Positions 1-10,916 of a stretch of 64,000 nt of DNA are shown in pieces. The DNA is from Alnus glutinosa (lineage: Eukaryota; Streptophyta; Magnoliopsida; Fagales; Betulaceae). The DNA lies in the NCBI RefSeq assembly GCF_958979055.1, contig NC_084896.1, positions 5,832,501-5,896,500 on the forward strand, written 5' to 3'. The notes below the pieces were generated by a model that searched no databases, was not told where the DNA came from, and saw only the letters and a program-made list of their open reading frames with translations. Within the stretch, counting starts at the first letter, position 1. Each line of letters begins with the position of its first letter. The position numbers and the translations under genes were made by a program.

Positions 1-267
1 AGTGAGTTTAACGCCTTCACAAGTCTGACTATTTCTTTCTCTCTAAATTAGCCACATAAGGAACAACAGAATAGACTTCCAGATTTAACTACTTTCAGAA
101 TAACCATATTTTCCTTACCAACAAGTCAACAATCATACTTGGCTTCAAGAATAATACTAACAGATTATATTGAAAAACCGCATTTCAAACATAGATATTG
201 GACCACATGACACACTTACCTCTATGTTGAAATAGAATTTGGTGACCTAAGAAATTTCACTATAGGA

Positions 268-516
268 GGGTATCTTAAAGAAGTAAGCTTCAAAATCTAA
301 GAGGCACCAAAAGAAGCAAACAGATTGACTATCCCCAAAGCAGAAGCAAGAGAGACAAACTAAGAGATTTTTCTTTTCTTTTTTTTTTTTTTCTTTTTTT
401 TTTTTTTTGGGGTATCTTAAAGAAGTAAGCTTCAAAATCTAAGAGGCACCAAAAGAAGCAAACAGATTGACTATCCCCAAAGCAGAAGCAAGAGAGACAA
501 ACTAAGAGATTTTTCT
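268..516. repeat. 107-bp direct duplication separated by a poly-T tract
   Basis: Positions 268-374 and 410-516 are essentially identical (both run from a GGGTATCTTAAAG start to CTAAGAGATTTTTCT). They are separated by about 34 bases of almost pure T (375-408). The duplication lies in the NPC1 intron that runs off the left edge. It could be a real local duplication or an assembly artefact at the homopolymer. Confidence 0.85.
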
Positions 517-783
517 ATTCCCATTACCAAAAGCCTTATATGATAGAAATATTATGAGATTTGACATGTTAATCTTGAAGCAATAACAAGCACGAAACAT
601 CTACTCAAAGGACAATTAGACAAAAGTGCAGGTTAGCTATTGATTTCCCAGGGAAAGTGTCAATGTAATTACATAATTAGAGATATAATGAATGTCAATA
701 ATTAATACTTATTTTCATATATAAATATATATGTACATATATTTGTTTGTGTGTGTGTGTGCGCGCAAGTGGTGAGGTCTTAC

Positions 784-2195
784 TTGCTGAACTTGTGCCC
801 GCAATGTGTCAAACTGAGCCTCCGTACAACACACATTTCCACTTATTGTTGGACACAAGCTTTGGATTTTTGCAGAAAGCAAGTCATCAGGCTGCAAAGC
901 ATATGAATGAGTCATAACACCCATCAATGCAGGATATGCATATGTTAGAAGTCACTTTCAAGGGAAATATGAGGAAAATATATTTTTCAATCCTGATGCA
1001 CATGTCCCATGGACTAGCTATGAATCATGTACCTTCACAGATGGGGAACCATAAGGACAGTTCAAAACTTTCCCATCGCTGCGTTCTCCACATATATCAT
1101 ACATTGCACAGTATTCTTTAGAATGCCTTTCCCTAACCAGCAGACCAAAATTATGTTATTCCTTGTATAAGAGAAATAGAAGGCAATGTTAAACCTAAAG
1201 GCCAACTCAGCAGTTACACAGAAATTAACATACACCTTGATCAGTGGGTAATCAAGAATATAGACACAAAGCAGATAGAGAGAGCAAATCTATCTATCTT
1301 ATAACATATTATCATTCATCAACGAGAAACCCAATCCTTTCAGATAGGTTAAGCTTTCAAATAAAGTTGCATTACCCAGATTTTACATCCGATATCAGAA
1401 GAACACCTGAATCAGTCTTCTCAGCTCTCAGCAAAGAAGTAAAAGTAATCACCTACAAAAACAAGAAATTACCCATTTAATAACAATTATAAAGCGCACA
1501 ACATTGGCCAGCTACAGCATGTATGCAGTATCCCTTATTGGCCAGCAACTAAAAACCTGAATATATATGAGATAATGAAAGCATTACTACATGCTCAACT
1601 ATTACTCATAACCCAAGTACACAAAGGGCACTCCATTTTTCTCCAAGTACATCCAAATCACAAATTAATTTCCAAAGTTTCAATTCAACAAGCTATGCTC
1701 TAGAAGCAACCACTCCTCTTAACAAAATTAATAAATAAGAACATAAAAATAATTTAGTTAACCCACCAAAGAATTCATCTAACACAGATGATCAATGAGT
1801 TTCAAAAATAAAGACACAATCACTGAACCAACCCTTATCTTACACTTTATGTCTGACCAATTAAACCTATGAAACTTAAAAAACTCAGCTGCCACAAATG
1901 ATCAAAAGTTTTTTTAAAAAAAAAAAAAAAACCAAAGTTACTGAATCAAGTATACCCATTAAACGCTTTAGAGAATTCAAGAGCTGTTATTGCAGTCCAC
2001 CCACCTAGATTCTTCTTTTTATTTAATTAAAAAATAATAATAAATAAACAAATAAAGTAACCAAAAACACGATGGAACTGATTCAAACCAAAAGCCACCC
2101 ATCAATGACAGAAAAAGAATAAGAACAAAGAGAAAGGGACACTGAGTTCTTACCTGGAACAGAGTAACAGCAACGAGCAGACCTGAAGAGGCCAT
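784..2195 (-). CDS. NPC1: Niemann-Pick C1-like sterol transporter, 5' exons only (gene continues beyond the left edge)
   Basis: NPC1 proteins are large polytopic membrane proteins of the late endosome or vacuole that move sterols; only the luminal N-terminal domain is present here. The two surest exons are 1132-1033 (reads ERHSKEYCAMYDICGERSDG onward) and 891-784 (reads PDDLLSAKIQSLCPTISGNV onward, ending in QVQQ). Both are cysteine-rich, have clean GT..AG borders and match plant NPC1 closely. A likely signal-peptide exon starts with ATG at 2195 and ends at 2154 (MASSGLLVAVTLFQ). It could be followed by an exon starting near 1456 after a good polypyrimidine acceptor (VITFTSLLRAEKTDS). The phase from that exon into 1132 misses by one base, so the 5' structure is uncertain. 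The next expected exon (AIPFLVGCPACLRNF-like) is not found between 1 and 783. Arabidopsis has two copies, At1g42470 and At4g38350. Confidence 0.8.
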
Positions 2196-2848
2196 AACTC
2201 CTCGTTTTTTTTTTGTTTTTTTTTTAGCAAACTTGATGTATCCGAGGAAAACAGAGCGCTCTTCCTCGTACGGCACAACTCATGAAACAAAGTAAAAAAG
2301 GTGGTAAAAGCAATGAGAGACGAGTGCTTTGGTGGGTTACTGTTGCAGTTACAGTTACTTCTTCGTTTGGAAGGGTTGGGTTTGCTTCGCAGTGGAGAAA
2401 TCAGAAATCAGAAATGAGAATGAGGGAAAGTCGTAGACACACAAAAATCGTGTGTGTTTAATGCAAATTAATGAGGAACGGACACGCAACATAATTACGT
2501 GGTTGATGACTCACTCGTTACTTCAAAACGCACCGTTTTTTATTTTCGGGTTTGGTAAAGGATCGCAGGCCCAAACGAGTCACGGTTTCCAATCCGTGCC
2601 CATTTAGAATGGACCGGCGTTTGTGACCACTGACCGGGATCCCCTGCCGGAAAATTTCACTTGACCATTTTAATTGGGTAAAAAATTGTGAGGGAGCTTA
2701 TGGGCCCTGTTCTCATTGTTTGAGTAGGGGATTTTTGTCCGAGCACGGAGGCTCATTGTCCGAGCAAGTTACTCGGTCTTCTCAAGAGCTCTACAATTTT
2801 GGGTAAGAGATTGTAGAGAATTCACATCCGGCATTGATTTGTATCATC

Positions 2849-2985
2849 AGAAATGCTACATATAATTTCAAGTGTTTTTATTTTTTGATGTGACAGTAAA
2901 AATTACCATTGAATTTTGAAAATTAATGGTGACTTTCAAGGACACATCTAAAAATAAACACTTAAAAATACATGTAGCATTTTTC
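2849..2985. mobile_element. short MITE with terminal inverted repeats
   Basis: The ends form an imperfect inverted repeat of about 40 bases (left AGAAATGCTACAT, right ATGTAGCATTTTTCT). The centre has the motif ACCATTGAATTTTGA, shared with three other elements in the window (40965-41114, 42539-42675, 45891-46061). It lies 5' of the NPC1 gene. There is no coding capacity. Confidence 0.65.
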
Positions 2986-3727
2986 TTGTATCATAGCACA
3001 TCTCTTGACCCATGAACAACTTGGAGTTTGGCTTTTCTTTTTCTTTTTTTCTTTTTTTTTCCTCCATAGTTGGAGCAAGTATTGTATCATATAAAAAATG
3101 ACTTAAATCTCAATAGTTATTTCTAAGTTAAATTATTAAGATTTAATAATAACGACATTTATCATCTCTATTATCACAGTATTTACCATATCAGTAATTA
3201 CCCTATTTTATCACATTTTAAAAATGATAAATATTAATGGGATAAAATATTGATTATTTAAATTAAAAATAATTATTGAAACTTAGAAGAATTTTACATG
3301 AACTGGAATATTGCCTAATGCTGAGAATTTATGAACGAAAGAGAGAGTATTTGAGAAGCAAGAATGACAATCGAGATGCAGACTGATCACTTGCCTTGTT
3401 TCCAACTTTTCTTCAAATTTAAGCGTTGAAGCTTTCCAACTTGATGCTCTAATCGTGGAGACTCATGCTATTGTGCCCTGTTGAAGTCATTCATGAAGGT
3501 GGCTGCTATTAAGCAATCATGTGCATGAATCATGAATGTGGTAGCTATATCATGTCTTGAGCATGATAAGTATAGGCTCCTGGCAGATTCTTTGAGTCGT
3601 GTCCACTACACGATTGTTCCTCTATGGCATGTGCTTCTCACGTATTTAAAAGACATATGGCATTTTTATAAATTAGATCGGAAGAAATTACTCCAACATG
3701 ATTCAAAAGAACTATAATTATGTACTC
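2986..3727. other. intergenic, no gene seen
   Basis: AT-rich spacer between the NPC1 5' flank and the PPR gene 3' end. A short stretch near 3625-3680 (TGTGCTTCTCAC followed by an AT-rich tail) resembles the degenerate repeats at 36860-37220. The open frame near 3532 has no recognisable product. Confidence 0.6.
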
Positions 3728-5974
3728 TCAGCATTCGATGACCAGTAAATTCTTGTCAATCTTCATACAGCTATGCAGCTGGTCAAGTATTTCACTGGCT
3801 TGTGGATGGGACCTTTCCCCAGCCAAAAATCTACACGCCCTGTTGTTAACATGCACCAAGCTGTAACCAGCAACAACCCTCACCCCTCTCTCCTTCGCCA
3901 ACCTTCTCATCCTCGCAGCATCAACCCATAATCCACCTGATGCGTACATGCTCGACGCCAGCAAATAACCAGCTGAATTCAAAGGCTCCATCTCAAGAAC
4001 ATGAGAGACAGCTCCTGCGCCGAGCTCACTATTTCCATGACTTCTACAAGCACTCAAAAGTGCCCCCCAAACACTGGCACCTGCAGCCTCCAGACCTTGA
4101 TCAGGCAACTTCTTGATTAAATCCATTGCACAATCAAGTTTTCCTGCCCGACCCAACATGTCAACCACGCATGAGTAATGTTCCAATCCAGGCTCAACCC
4201 CGCAATCCTGACGCATCGAATTGAAAAAATAAAGCCCCTCTTCAACTAACCCGCCGTGACTACAAGCAGATAGCACTGAAAGAGCTGTCACAGCATTTGG
4301 CTGGACTCCGTGTTGTTTCATTTCAGCAAGCAAAGCTAAGGCTTCACGTGCAAACCCATTCATTCCATATGCTGCTATCATGGCGCTCCAGGAAACAACA
4401 TTCTTTTCAGGAATTTGCTCAAAGGCCTTCCTTGAGTCTTCTATTGCCCCACACTTGGAGTACATCTCAACTATTGCAGTTCCAACTGCCACTTCTGCTT
4501 CCAAGCCTCTTCGAATTGAAATTCCATGAGCCCACTTCGACTTTCTCAGTTCAGCTGAAGCTGAACAAGCATCAAGAAGATTGATAATGGCAACCGCATT
4601 GAGCTTCTCCTGTGCATCATGACTCATCTCTTGGAAAACAGCTATTGCTTCATCAGGATTGCCGCAGTAGGTGAACCCTGCAATCATGGTGCTCCAAGAA
4701 ACCACATCTCTTCTCTCCATCCCATCAAAAAGGTCCCATGCCAGCTCAACAAGATCACATTTTGCATAAGCATCAATTAGAGAATTCAGCACCAGTTCAT
4801 TTGATTCATATCCCCGCCGCACTATTACACAGTGGACTGACTTGCACTGAAACGGCTGCACAAAGTACTTGCAGGTCTGAAGAATATTGACAAGAGTCAC
4901 TTCATCTGCCTCAATTCCTTCCTTCCCCATCGAATAAAACAGAGATAGAGCTTCCAAATGCTTCTTATTTAGGACAAAACCAGATAAAATAGAATTCCAT
5001 GAGACATTGTTCCTCTGAGACATCTCATTGAAGACTTTAAAGGCAGAATCAGCATCATAACACTTTGAATACATATCAATTAAAGAATTCCCAACATACA
5101 GATCAAACCCAAAACCTCTACTGATCACTAACCCGTGAACCACCCTCCCCATATAAAACTGCCCTAAACTAGTGCAGGCTTTAAGTACACTCACCATAGT
5201 TATAGCATCTGGCTCAATGGAAACATCAGATACCATCTCCTGAAACACCTGTAAACCAACCTGAGCTTTCCCACTTCGCACATAACCACCAATTATCACA
5301 CTCCAAGAGATGACATCTTTGTCACACATTTCATCAAACATTCTCCAAGCACTCTCCATGTCAGCCTCTGCATACATGCTCAACAAAGAGTTCTGAACAG
5401 AACCAATGGAGAAAAACCCACTCTTAATTACGTAACCATGTACTTCCATTCCCTCAAGCTTAGCTCTAAGACTTTGACACGCCTGTATTACAAGCACCAC
5501 GGTGGAATTGCTGGGCTCAAACCCAGCAACCCTTGCATTCATAAACCACTGCAACCCTTCTTGTAAAGCTCCCTGAACAAGAAACCCACGTATCATTATA
5601 TTCCAAGAGACTGAATCTCTGCTCCTCATGCAGTTAAACACACCAAATGCAGAACCCAGGTCTCCACACTTCCCGTACAAGTCCATGGTGGAGTTACTAA
5701 CGGAAGTGAACAATTCAAATCCCTGCTTAACCAAGCATGCATGCATGGACTTTCCACATATAAAGGAGACGTTGGAACATGCTTTGAGAATGGAAGGGAA
5801 AACTGAAGGGTCTGTAAGGTGAACCCCAGCGTTTTTCATTTCCTGATAGTGGGAAAGAACTTCTTCCCATTTCCCAGTAGTTGACGACTCCTTGATTCTT
5901 GATATCCAATCTGGGAGCTTTGAGGGTAGGTGAATGGTTGGGAAGCGCATTGCCAAGAAGCAAAATGCATGCAC
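3728..5974 (-). CDS. PLS-class pentatricopeptide repeat protein with E-type C-terminus, At2g17210-like
   Basis: A single uninterrupted 748-residue frame, as usual for PPR genes. PPR proteins bind single-stranded organellar RNA, one repeat per base, and PLS members commonly specify C-to-U editing. The repeats start near residue 25. Typical PLS phrases recur: NSTMDLYGKCGDL, DSVSWNIMIRGF, DVISWSVIIGGY, NSLIDMYSKC, NVVSWSAMIAAYG. The C-terminus has the E motif (SVWGALLSACRSHGNSELG, then EPLNSAGYLLASSMYASGG) and an E+-like tail (RFLAGERSHPQASEILDQL). There is no DYW domain, so any editing role would need a deaminase supplied in trans. The collinear order, including the unusual ACSASAELRKSKWAHG stretch, agrees with At2g17210. 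Translation may start at Met1 or at Met9 (5950, MRFPTIHLPSK); Met9 fits the family start better. Organelle targeting cannot be settled by eye. Confidence 0.93.
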   Translation of the reverse strand: MHAFCFLAMRFPTIHLPSKLPDWISRIKESSTTGKWEEVLSHYQEMKNAGVHLTDPSVFPSILKACSNVSFICGKSMHACLVKQGFELFTSVSNSTMDLYGKCGDLGSAFGVFNCMRSRDSVSWNIMIRGFLVQGALQEGLQWFMNARVAGFEPSNSTVVLVIQACQSLRAKLEGMEVHGYVIKSGFFSIGSVQNSLLSMYAEADMESAWRMFDEMCDKDVISWSVIIGGYVRSGKAQVGLQVFQEMVSDVSIEPDAITMVSVLKACTSLGQFYMGRVVHGLVISRGFGFDLYVGNSLIDMYSKCYDADSAFKVFNEMSQRNNVSWNSILSGFVLNKKHLEALSLFYSMGKEGIEADEVTLVNILQTCKYFVQPFQCKSVHCVIVRRGYESNELVLNSLIDAYAKCDLVELAWDLFDGMERRDVVSWSTMIAGFTYCGNPDEAIAVFQEMSHDAQEKLNAVAIINLLDACSASAELRKSKWAHGISIRRGLEAEVAVGTAIVEMYSKCGAIEDSRKAFEQIPEKNVVSWSAMIAAYGMNGFAREALALLAEMKQHGVQPNAVTALSVLSACSHGGLVEEGLYFFNSMRQDCGVEPGLEHYSCVVDMLGRAGKLDCAMDLIKKLPDQGLEAAGASVWGALLSACRSHGNSELGAGAVSHVLEMEPLNSAGYLLASSMYASGGLWVDAARMRRLAKERGVRVVAGYSLVHVNNRACRFLAGERSHPQASEILDQLHSCMKIDKNLLVIEC

Positions 5975-5999
5975 TCGTTAGTGGGAAGCTCATTCAAGA

Positions 6000-6933
6000 C
6001 GTATACTTGGGTTGTTGCTAATTTTACTAATATTCCATGTTAATGTTAATTGATCGGCAGATGTCATGCATTATTTTATAGTTTAAGCGGACTTAAACTA
6101 TCATTGCATGCTCCTGTTAAACGGATACTCCATTGAAGTATATTCGTGTTGCAGGAGCTAGCTCATTTGGCAAGGTTGCGGACAGCGGAAATGAGAATTC
6201 CTTCATCTCCGGATAGTAGGCAAAGGAGAGGTTTGTCCTTTTAAACTCTGAAATGAGATTTCTAGCTCACTCTGAAATGAGATTTCTAGCACGATGAGCT
6301 TCGTTTAATAACCATTTTTAATTCACTCCTAACACAACAACACGGGGAAGGTGGTTAAATGTAGTAATTCGTGTTCGCATGTCGAATTCAGGCCATGTTG
6401 AGATATAAATATAAGACTATATAGGTTAACATAACCCGGCCTATTTAATTAAATAAGTCAAACTCCTTAACTCTAATCCGCCAATTTCGTATCAAGTCTA
6501 CAGGTCGCATCAAAAATTGTCAACCCTAATGTTGCATTTTAGGTTCGGGTCGTATTAAGGCTTAAGTATACGTCTACATAGGTCAACCTTAACTCAACCC
6601 ATTTAATTAAAGGGGTCAAACACTTTAATCCTAACTTGCTAATTACGTGTTGGGTTCAAACCAAGTTCGCGGACTATGTCAAAAATTGACCAACACTGAG
6701 CAAAAGAAAGAGAGAATGATAAGATGGCTGAGGTAAACTGCACTAACGTTGCTCTCATCAAGCATTGTTTAGCAGTTGACTCAGCATAAACAAGAAACTA
6801 TTAACACAACAGAGATCATGGACAGTTTCTTTCTCTGTAAGCAACAAGGCACTTTGCGTTTCTTTTTTCTTTTTTTTTTGGGAATCAATTATTACACGTG
6901 TAAGTGAGAGGGTGTTAGATGGAGAAAAAATAG
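6000..6933. repeat. intergenic with remnants of hAT-like non-autonomous elements
   Basis: From about 6340 to 6700 the sequence repeats phrases such as GGTTCGGGTCGT, TCAACCC, and CAAAAATTGTCAACCCTAA near 6510 and again near 6680. These resemble a degraded member of the family whose intact copy lies at 18703-19647. No intact ends or target duplication were found. 6230-6300 holds a short local direct repeat (TCTGAAATGAGATTTCTAGC twice). Confidence 0.4.
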
Positions 6934-9775
6934 TTATTCGCTAATGTCACACAATCGAAGATAAGGGTTATCAAACATTACATATCTAGACCAGTAAGAT
7001 CTGTACTTGGAAACAGCTAAAGGCAGCCACGGCTTGTAGTTTCCGTTGTAATGGACGACAGCTGCATTCTCTATCTCCGTTCGATTAAGAGCTGGATCAT
7101 AGCCAAGCCCCAAGACATGCCAACCCCGATGCAGCGGATAGGTCAAGTTATAGAAAGTGATCAGTCCCGGAGGCAATGTGCCAAGTTTCCAAAGTGTTCT
7201 ATCCTCATTCTGCAAAACAGTTTTACATCAGTTGCTAATATGAACAATATATATTCTGACACAGCGAAAAGCACAATCTGAAATTAATGGAAAGGCATCA
7301 CTTTTTGCAAAGAAACCACGTTTGTTGAGCAAAAACTAGGCACAGGAATACAGGATAAAGATCAGAATCTTCAGTAAGACAATTGCTGTGACAAGTGGTA
7401 TGGACCAAAAACTAGAAAAATTAATGACTGAAGAATGCAATCACTATCATCGCATTAATATATCAATGCATAACAAAATGATTGCACGCCTATGGCCACT
7501 ATCACCATGATATTTTTACATATGACTTGCATATTAAATATGTTATCATAAAAGAAAGGTATGAAATAAGTAATTTATAAAAAGACAACCAATGATGAGA
7601 ACATGAAAAGGGTGAGGGGGTATGGGTTGTGATTGGAGGAAGGCAAATGAAGCTTTACCATATCTTGCCAATGATGATATATTCCAGTGATGTTTCTCTT
7701 TTTCCACTCCTTCAAGTCAAAAATATTCATGCCAAATGCCCAGCCACAAGCATTTTGATCGAAATTCTCAGAGATTGTTGGGTTAGAGAAGTTGAGATAC
7801 TTGTCAAATCTATGGAAGCTCTGCTTGCATGTCTCCACTGCACCATTTACCATCCCTCGCAGATCAATGGACCAAAGAGGGGTGAGATCCTTCTGAACTA
7901 CAATATCATCATCCAAAAATAGGATCTTGTCTAACTTTGGGTAAACTTCAGGAAGATAAAATCTAAGATGATTCAACATGGACAAATATTTCGGGTTCCT
8001 ATACTTAAGATTGTCAGACCCAGCAGAGATGGAAGAAGGATGATTTGCCTTAAAATAGTATTCTTTGATTCTCGCAGATTCAAGTTGACGTAGAACAGAA
8101 CAATATGAGGAATTCAGCCACTTGAAATCATCAATGTTTTCAACGTGGACTGTTGCTTTTGGAGGAGGGTTGACAAGAAACCACATTCTCATTGCAGGGA
8201 AATTCAGTTTATCTGTGACTATATGGAAAACATGTTTCTCAGGTTCCTTTGTGTGCAGCACAGTAGAATTGACAACCACAGACGTTGCTAGTACATTGTC
8301 AGAAAAGATGGCATAGTGGTAGAGAGAAGGATCTTCAAGCTTTTCTTTGTCAAGATCCTGTTTCTTATGATAACCCTGCAGATAATAGTCTGTAGCAAGA
8401 TGCAGAGGCAGGCAATGCAATGGTTTAGGGACTGTTTTTGCAGCAAGCTGAATCGAGAATGCATTCTTTTCCTTTAGTAAATTTACATTCTCTTCAGTTG
8501 ATTGAAGCATGGCTCGAAACTTCCTTGCAACTATGGCGCAATCATATAATCGGTCTTTTGCTATGGAGAGAACATGGCCCATTGCTTTTGCTCGATCAAG
8601 AGCACTAGAATAGGAACAGTGAGAAAAACTGCATGAATTCCAAGAGCAAGCATGTATACCTGGTAACCAGGACAGTGGACAGAGACTTGCAATACCTGGG
8701 GTGAAGTTCGGCATCAGAACTTGCTTCTTCAATAGCACGTTGACTTTCTCTGGAGTGTTTCAGGAGAGTATTGTAAAGACTTGTTTTATTCTTAGACTTG
8801 GCAATGTTTGCATATGCTTTGGCCATTAAGAGTTGGTCCCGCATGAGTTTCAGGGTTGAATCCGAATTTGGGCTATCATAATCTCGCCTCCATATACTGT
8901 ACTTTCCCTTGACGGTGGTGTCAAGTCCTTCAGATCGTTCAATTGCTGCTGCTGCTGCCATCTGGTTGTCAGTTTCTTTATCTTGTACAATCAACTGTGC
9001 AGTTCGAAGATCCCTCCTTTCTTGCCGCTTTTTCTGAAGGGCTAGGAACTGTTATAAAACAAAATCAAGTGCACAAAACATATGTAGGGAACACCAATAG
9101 AAGCATTTGATAGCTCACCTGCCGCATGAGCTTCACTGGGCTCATTGATGACATGTGAGGATATGGGCTTCCACCTTCTTGATGCCCATCAGTAGAATAC
9201 TCAACATTCTCTCCAGATCTTATCCCAGATTGAAATGAATCTTCCACTGCCTGAAAGTAAGGAATACATGGAGGAAGTGATCTGTCAATGTCTGTAACAA
9301 GGAGTCTATTTGTGATATCAGCCACTTAAGCTAAACAAAGGGAGACATTAAGTGGTTTTTTTTTTGGTCGGAAAACATTAAGGTAGAAGATTAGGATCGA
9401 CATAAAATATATAAGGCACTCAACTTGTTCTAACTGTTTCAGCTAGGCATGATTGAGTACTTCCCCCTACATAATTGATTTCTATAAAAGAGCCAATGTT
9501 AAAATTAAATGGCAGTACCTGGGAAGTCTGTGGCTGGTCATGGTTACCATCCATACGGTTTTCCCATACCCAGGAAGCAGATAGATCCCTCATTTTCACC
9601 CTACTAATTCGAACAGCGCCAGATGCGTCGCTGTATGTTGCAATGATGTCAAAATCCTGTATGAAATGTATAAATATAAGCATCACTGGTATTTAATGAC
9701 CAAAAAAAAAACTCTACAAATTACCTTTTCATCTGGATGGTCACCGACTCCAGAAACAGAAGAATTACCTTCTTC
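6934..9775 (-). CDS. GAUT3: Galacturonosyltransferase, GT8 family, GAUT3-like (C-terminal ~630 residues; N-terminus uncertain)
   Basis: GAUT enzymes are Golgi type II membrane proteins; GAUT1 transfers galacturonate from UDP-GalA onto homogalacturonan, and the exact activity of GAUT3 is less clear. Coding exons, all with good splice sites and matching phases: 9775-9725, 9656-9519, 9250-9119, 9048-8696, 8604-7659 and 6934-7209 (with stop). The N-terminal stem region carries KGKYSIWRRDYDSPNSD and LMRDQLLMAKAYANIAKS, which point to GAUT3 rather than GAUT1, 2 or 4. The GT8 catalytic part has KLEDPSLYHYAIFSDNVLA, the DxD metal and sugar-nucleotide motif in KILFLDDDIVVQKDL, NACGWAFGMNIFDLKEWKK, and the C-terminal HYNGNYKPW. 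The last exon starts NEDRTLWKLGTLPPGL. The membrane anchor must lie upstream of 9775; see the entries at 9920-9963 and 16892-17010. I saw no breaks in the listed exons. Confidence 0.92.
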
Positions 9776-9919
9776 CTGATCAGCCAGCATTTGACCAAAT
9801 GTTTAGCAAATGCAACAATTTGTATAATGAAATATAACTTATGTATAGAGGTAATGGTTTGAAACTCAAAAATAAGGGTGAGTGGCGGTGTGAAGGGTTT
9901 GTGGGTGTCAAACATCTAC

Positions 9920-9963
9920 CAATTGCGATTTAACAATGCCAACAGGCACCAGCCATTTGAATC
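9920..9963 (-). CDS. Possible upstream exon of the GAUT3-like gene
   Basis: A 44-base stretch with an AG acceptor and GT donor on the minus strand reads FKWLVPVGIVKSQL in one frame, plausibly part of the membrane-anchor region. The poly-A tail of a LINE abuts its upstream side at about 9977. Recognition rests on splice signals and one short hydrophobic stretch only. It may be intron. Confidence 0.3.
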
Positions 9964-9976
9964 CTTTTTGCCATAT

Positions 9977-10890
9977 TTTTTTGTATAAGTAATCCAATTT
10001 TACTAGAAAGCACAAAAGGGTGCAACCCAAGTACATAGAGAGACCTCTATTGGGGAAAAGTATAGGAAAACAACTCCATAAATTCTAGAAAACTAGACAA
10101 AGAAGAACTGTTGTAAGCCGCCACTCAAACATAAAAAGATCTTAACATAATAGCTTTTAACTCTAACACCATTCTCTCACAATCTTCAAAGTTTCGAGTA
10201 TTACGCTCTCTCCAAATACACCACATTAAACACAATGGAGCCAACCTCCGAGCTTCTAAATTGTTGCAGCTTCCAAACTTCTCCAGCTACCTAACAATTC
10301 CACCACTCTTTGGAGCATGACCCATTCTAATCCAAAAAGACCGTAAATTGATCCCACAAAGCTTTAGCCACTTTGCAATGGTGCAAAAGATGATCTATGG
10401 TCTTCCAGCTCTTCTTGCATAAGCAAATATTAATCCATCACTATGACGTCGTAGTGCCTTTTTCTCAAGTTATCCAAAGTTAAGATCTTCTCTAATGCCG
10501 TTATTGACACAAAGAACGACACTCTCAAAGGAGCCTTATTTGTCCAAATTCTCTTCCAAGTAAAAGGAGAGCCAGTGGGAGGCAAAGCGCATGATAAAAA
10601 AATCTAACCTCGAATGTTTGCCTTTTGAAAGGAATCCAATCGATTTTATCCTCATCACCTTGTCTCAACCTGAGAAAGTACAAAAGATTAAAGAACGAAG
10701 TGACCGAATCCACCTCTCAATTATGCATTGATAGGATAACAAAATAAATTCCACTATAGAGTATCATCAGAAAACTGCACATATTCCGCCACTGAAGCCT
10801 CCTTATAGCGAGTGATAGTATACAACTCCGAAAAAGCTGCCTTCAAGTCTGGTCCCCATACCACAAATCATGTCAAAATCTTATCTTAGA
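9977..10890 (-). mobile_element. LINE 3' part: reverse-transcriptase C-terminal and zf-RVT region with poly-A end
   Basis: The minus-strand translation contains the plant LINE (non-LTR) signature KRSWKTIDHLLHHCKVAKAL, then CIWRERNTRNFEDCERM, and further upstream RQGDEDKIDWIPFKRQTFEV. Stops (for example in FYV*VAAYN) and frameshifts show it is dead. The typical LINE end (TTGCACCC, TTTTGTGC, ATTGGATTACTTATAC) is followed by an A run at about 9978-9985. It is probably the 3' half of the same element whose 5' half lies at 12480-15740, with the catalytic RT domain missing between them. It sits in the presumed first intron of the GAUT3-like gene. Confidence 0.85.
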
Positions 10891-10916
10891 ACATCTCCTA
10901 CCTCATATCTAACAAA

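Noticed and set aside
4297..4584. Plus-strand frame inside the PPR gene
   Set aside because: Shadow of the minus-strand PPR reading frame.
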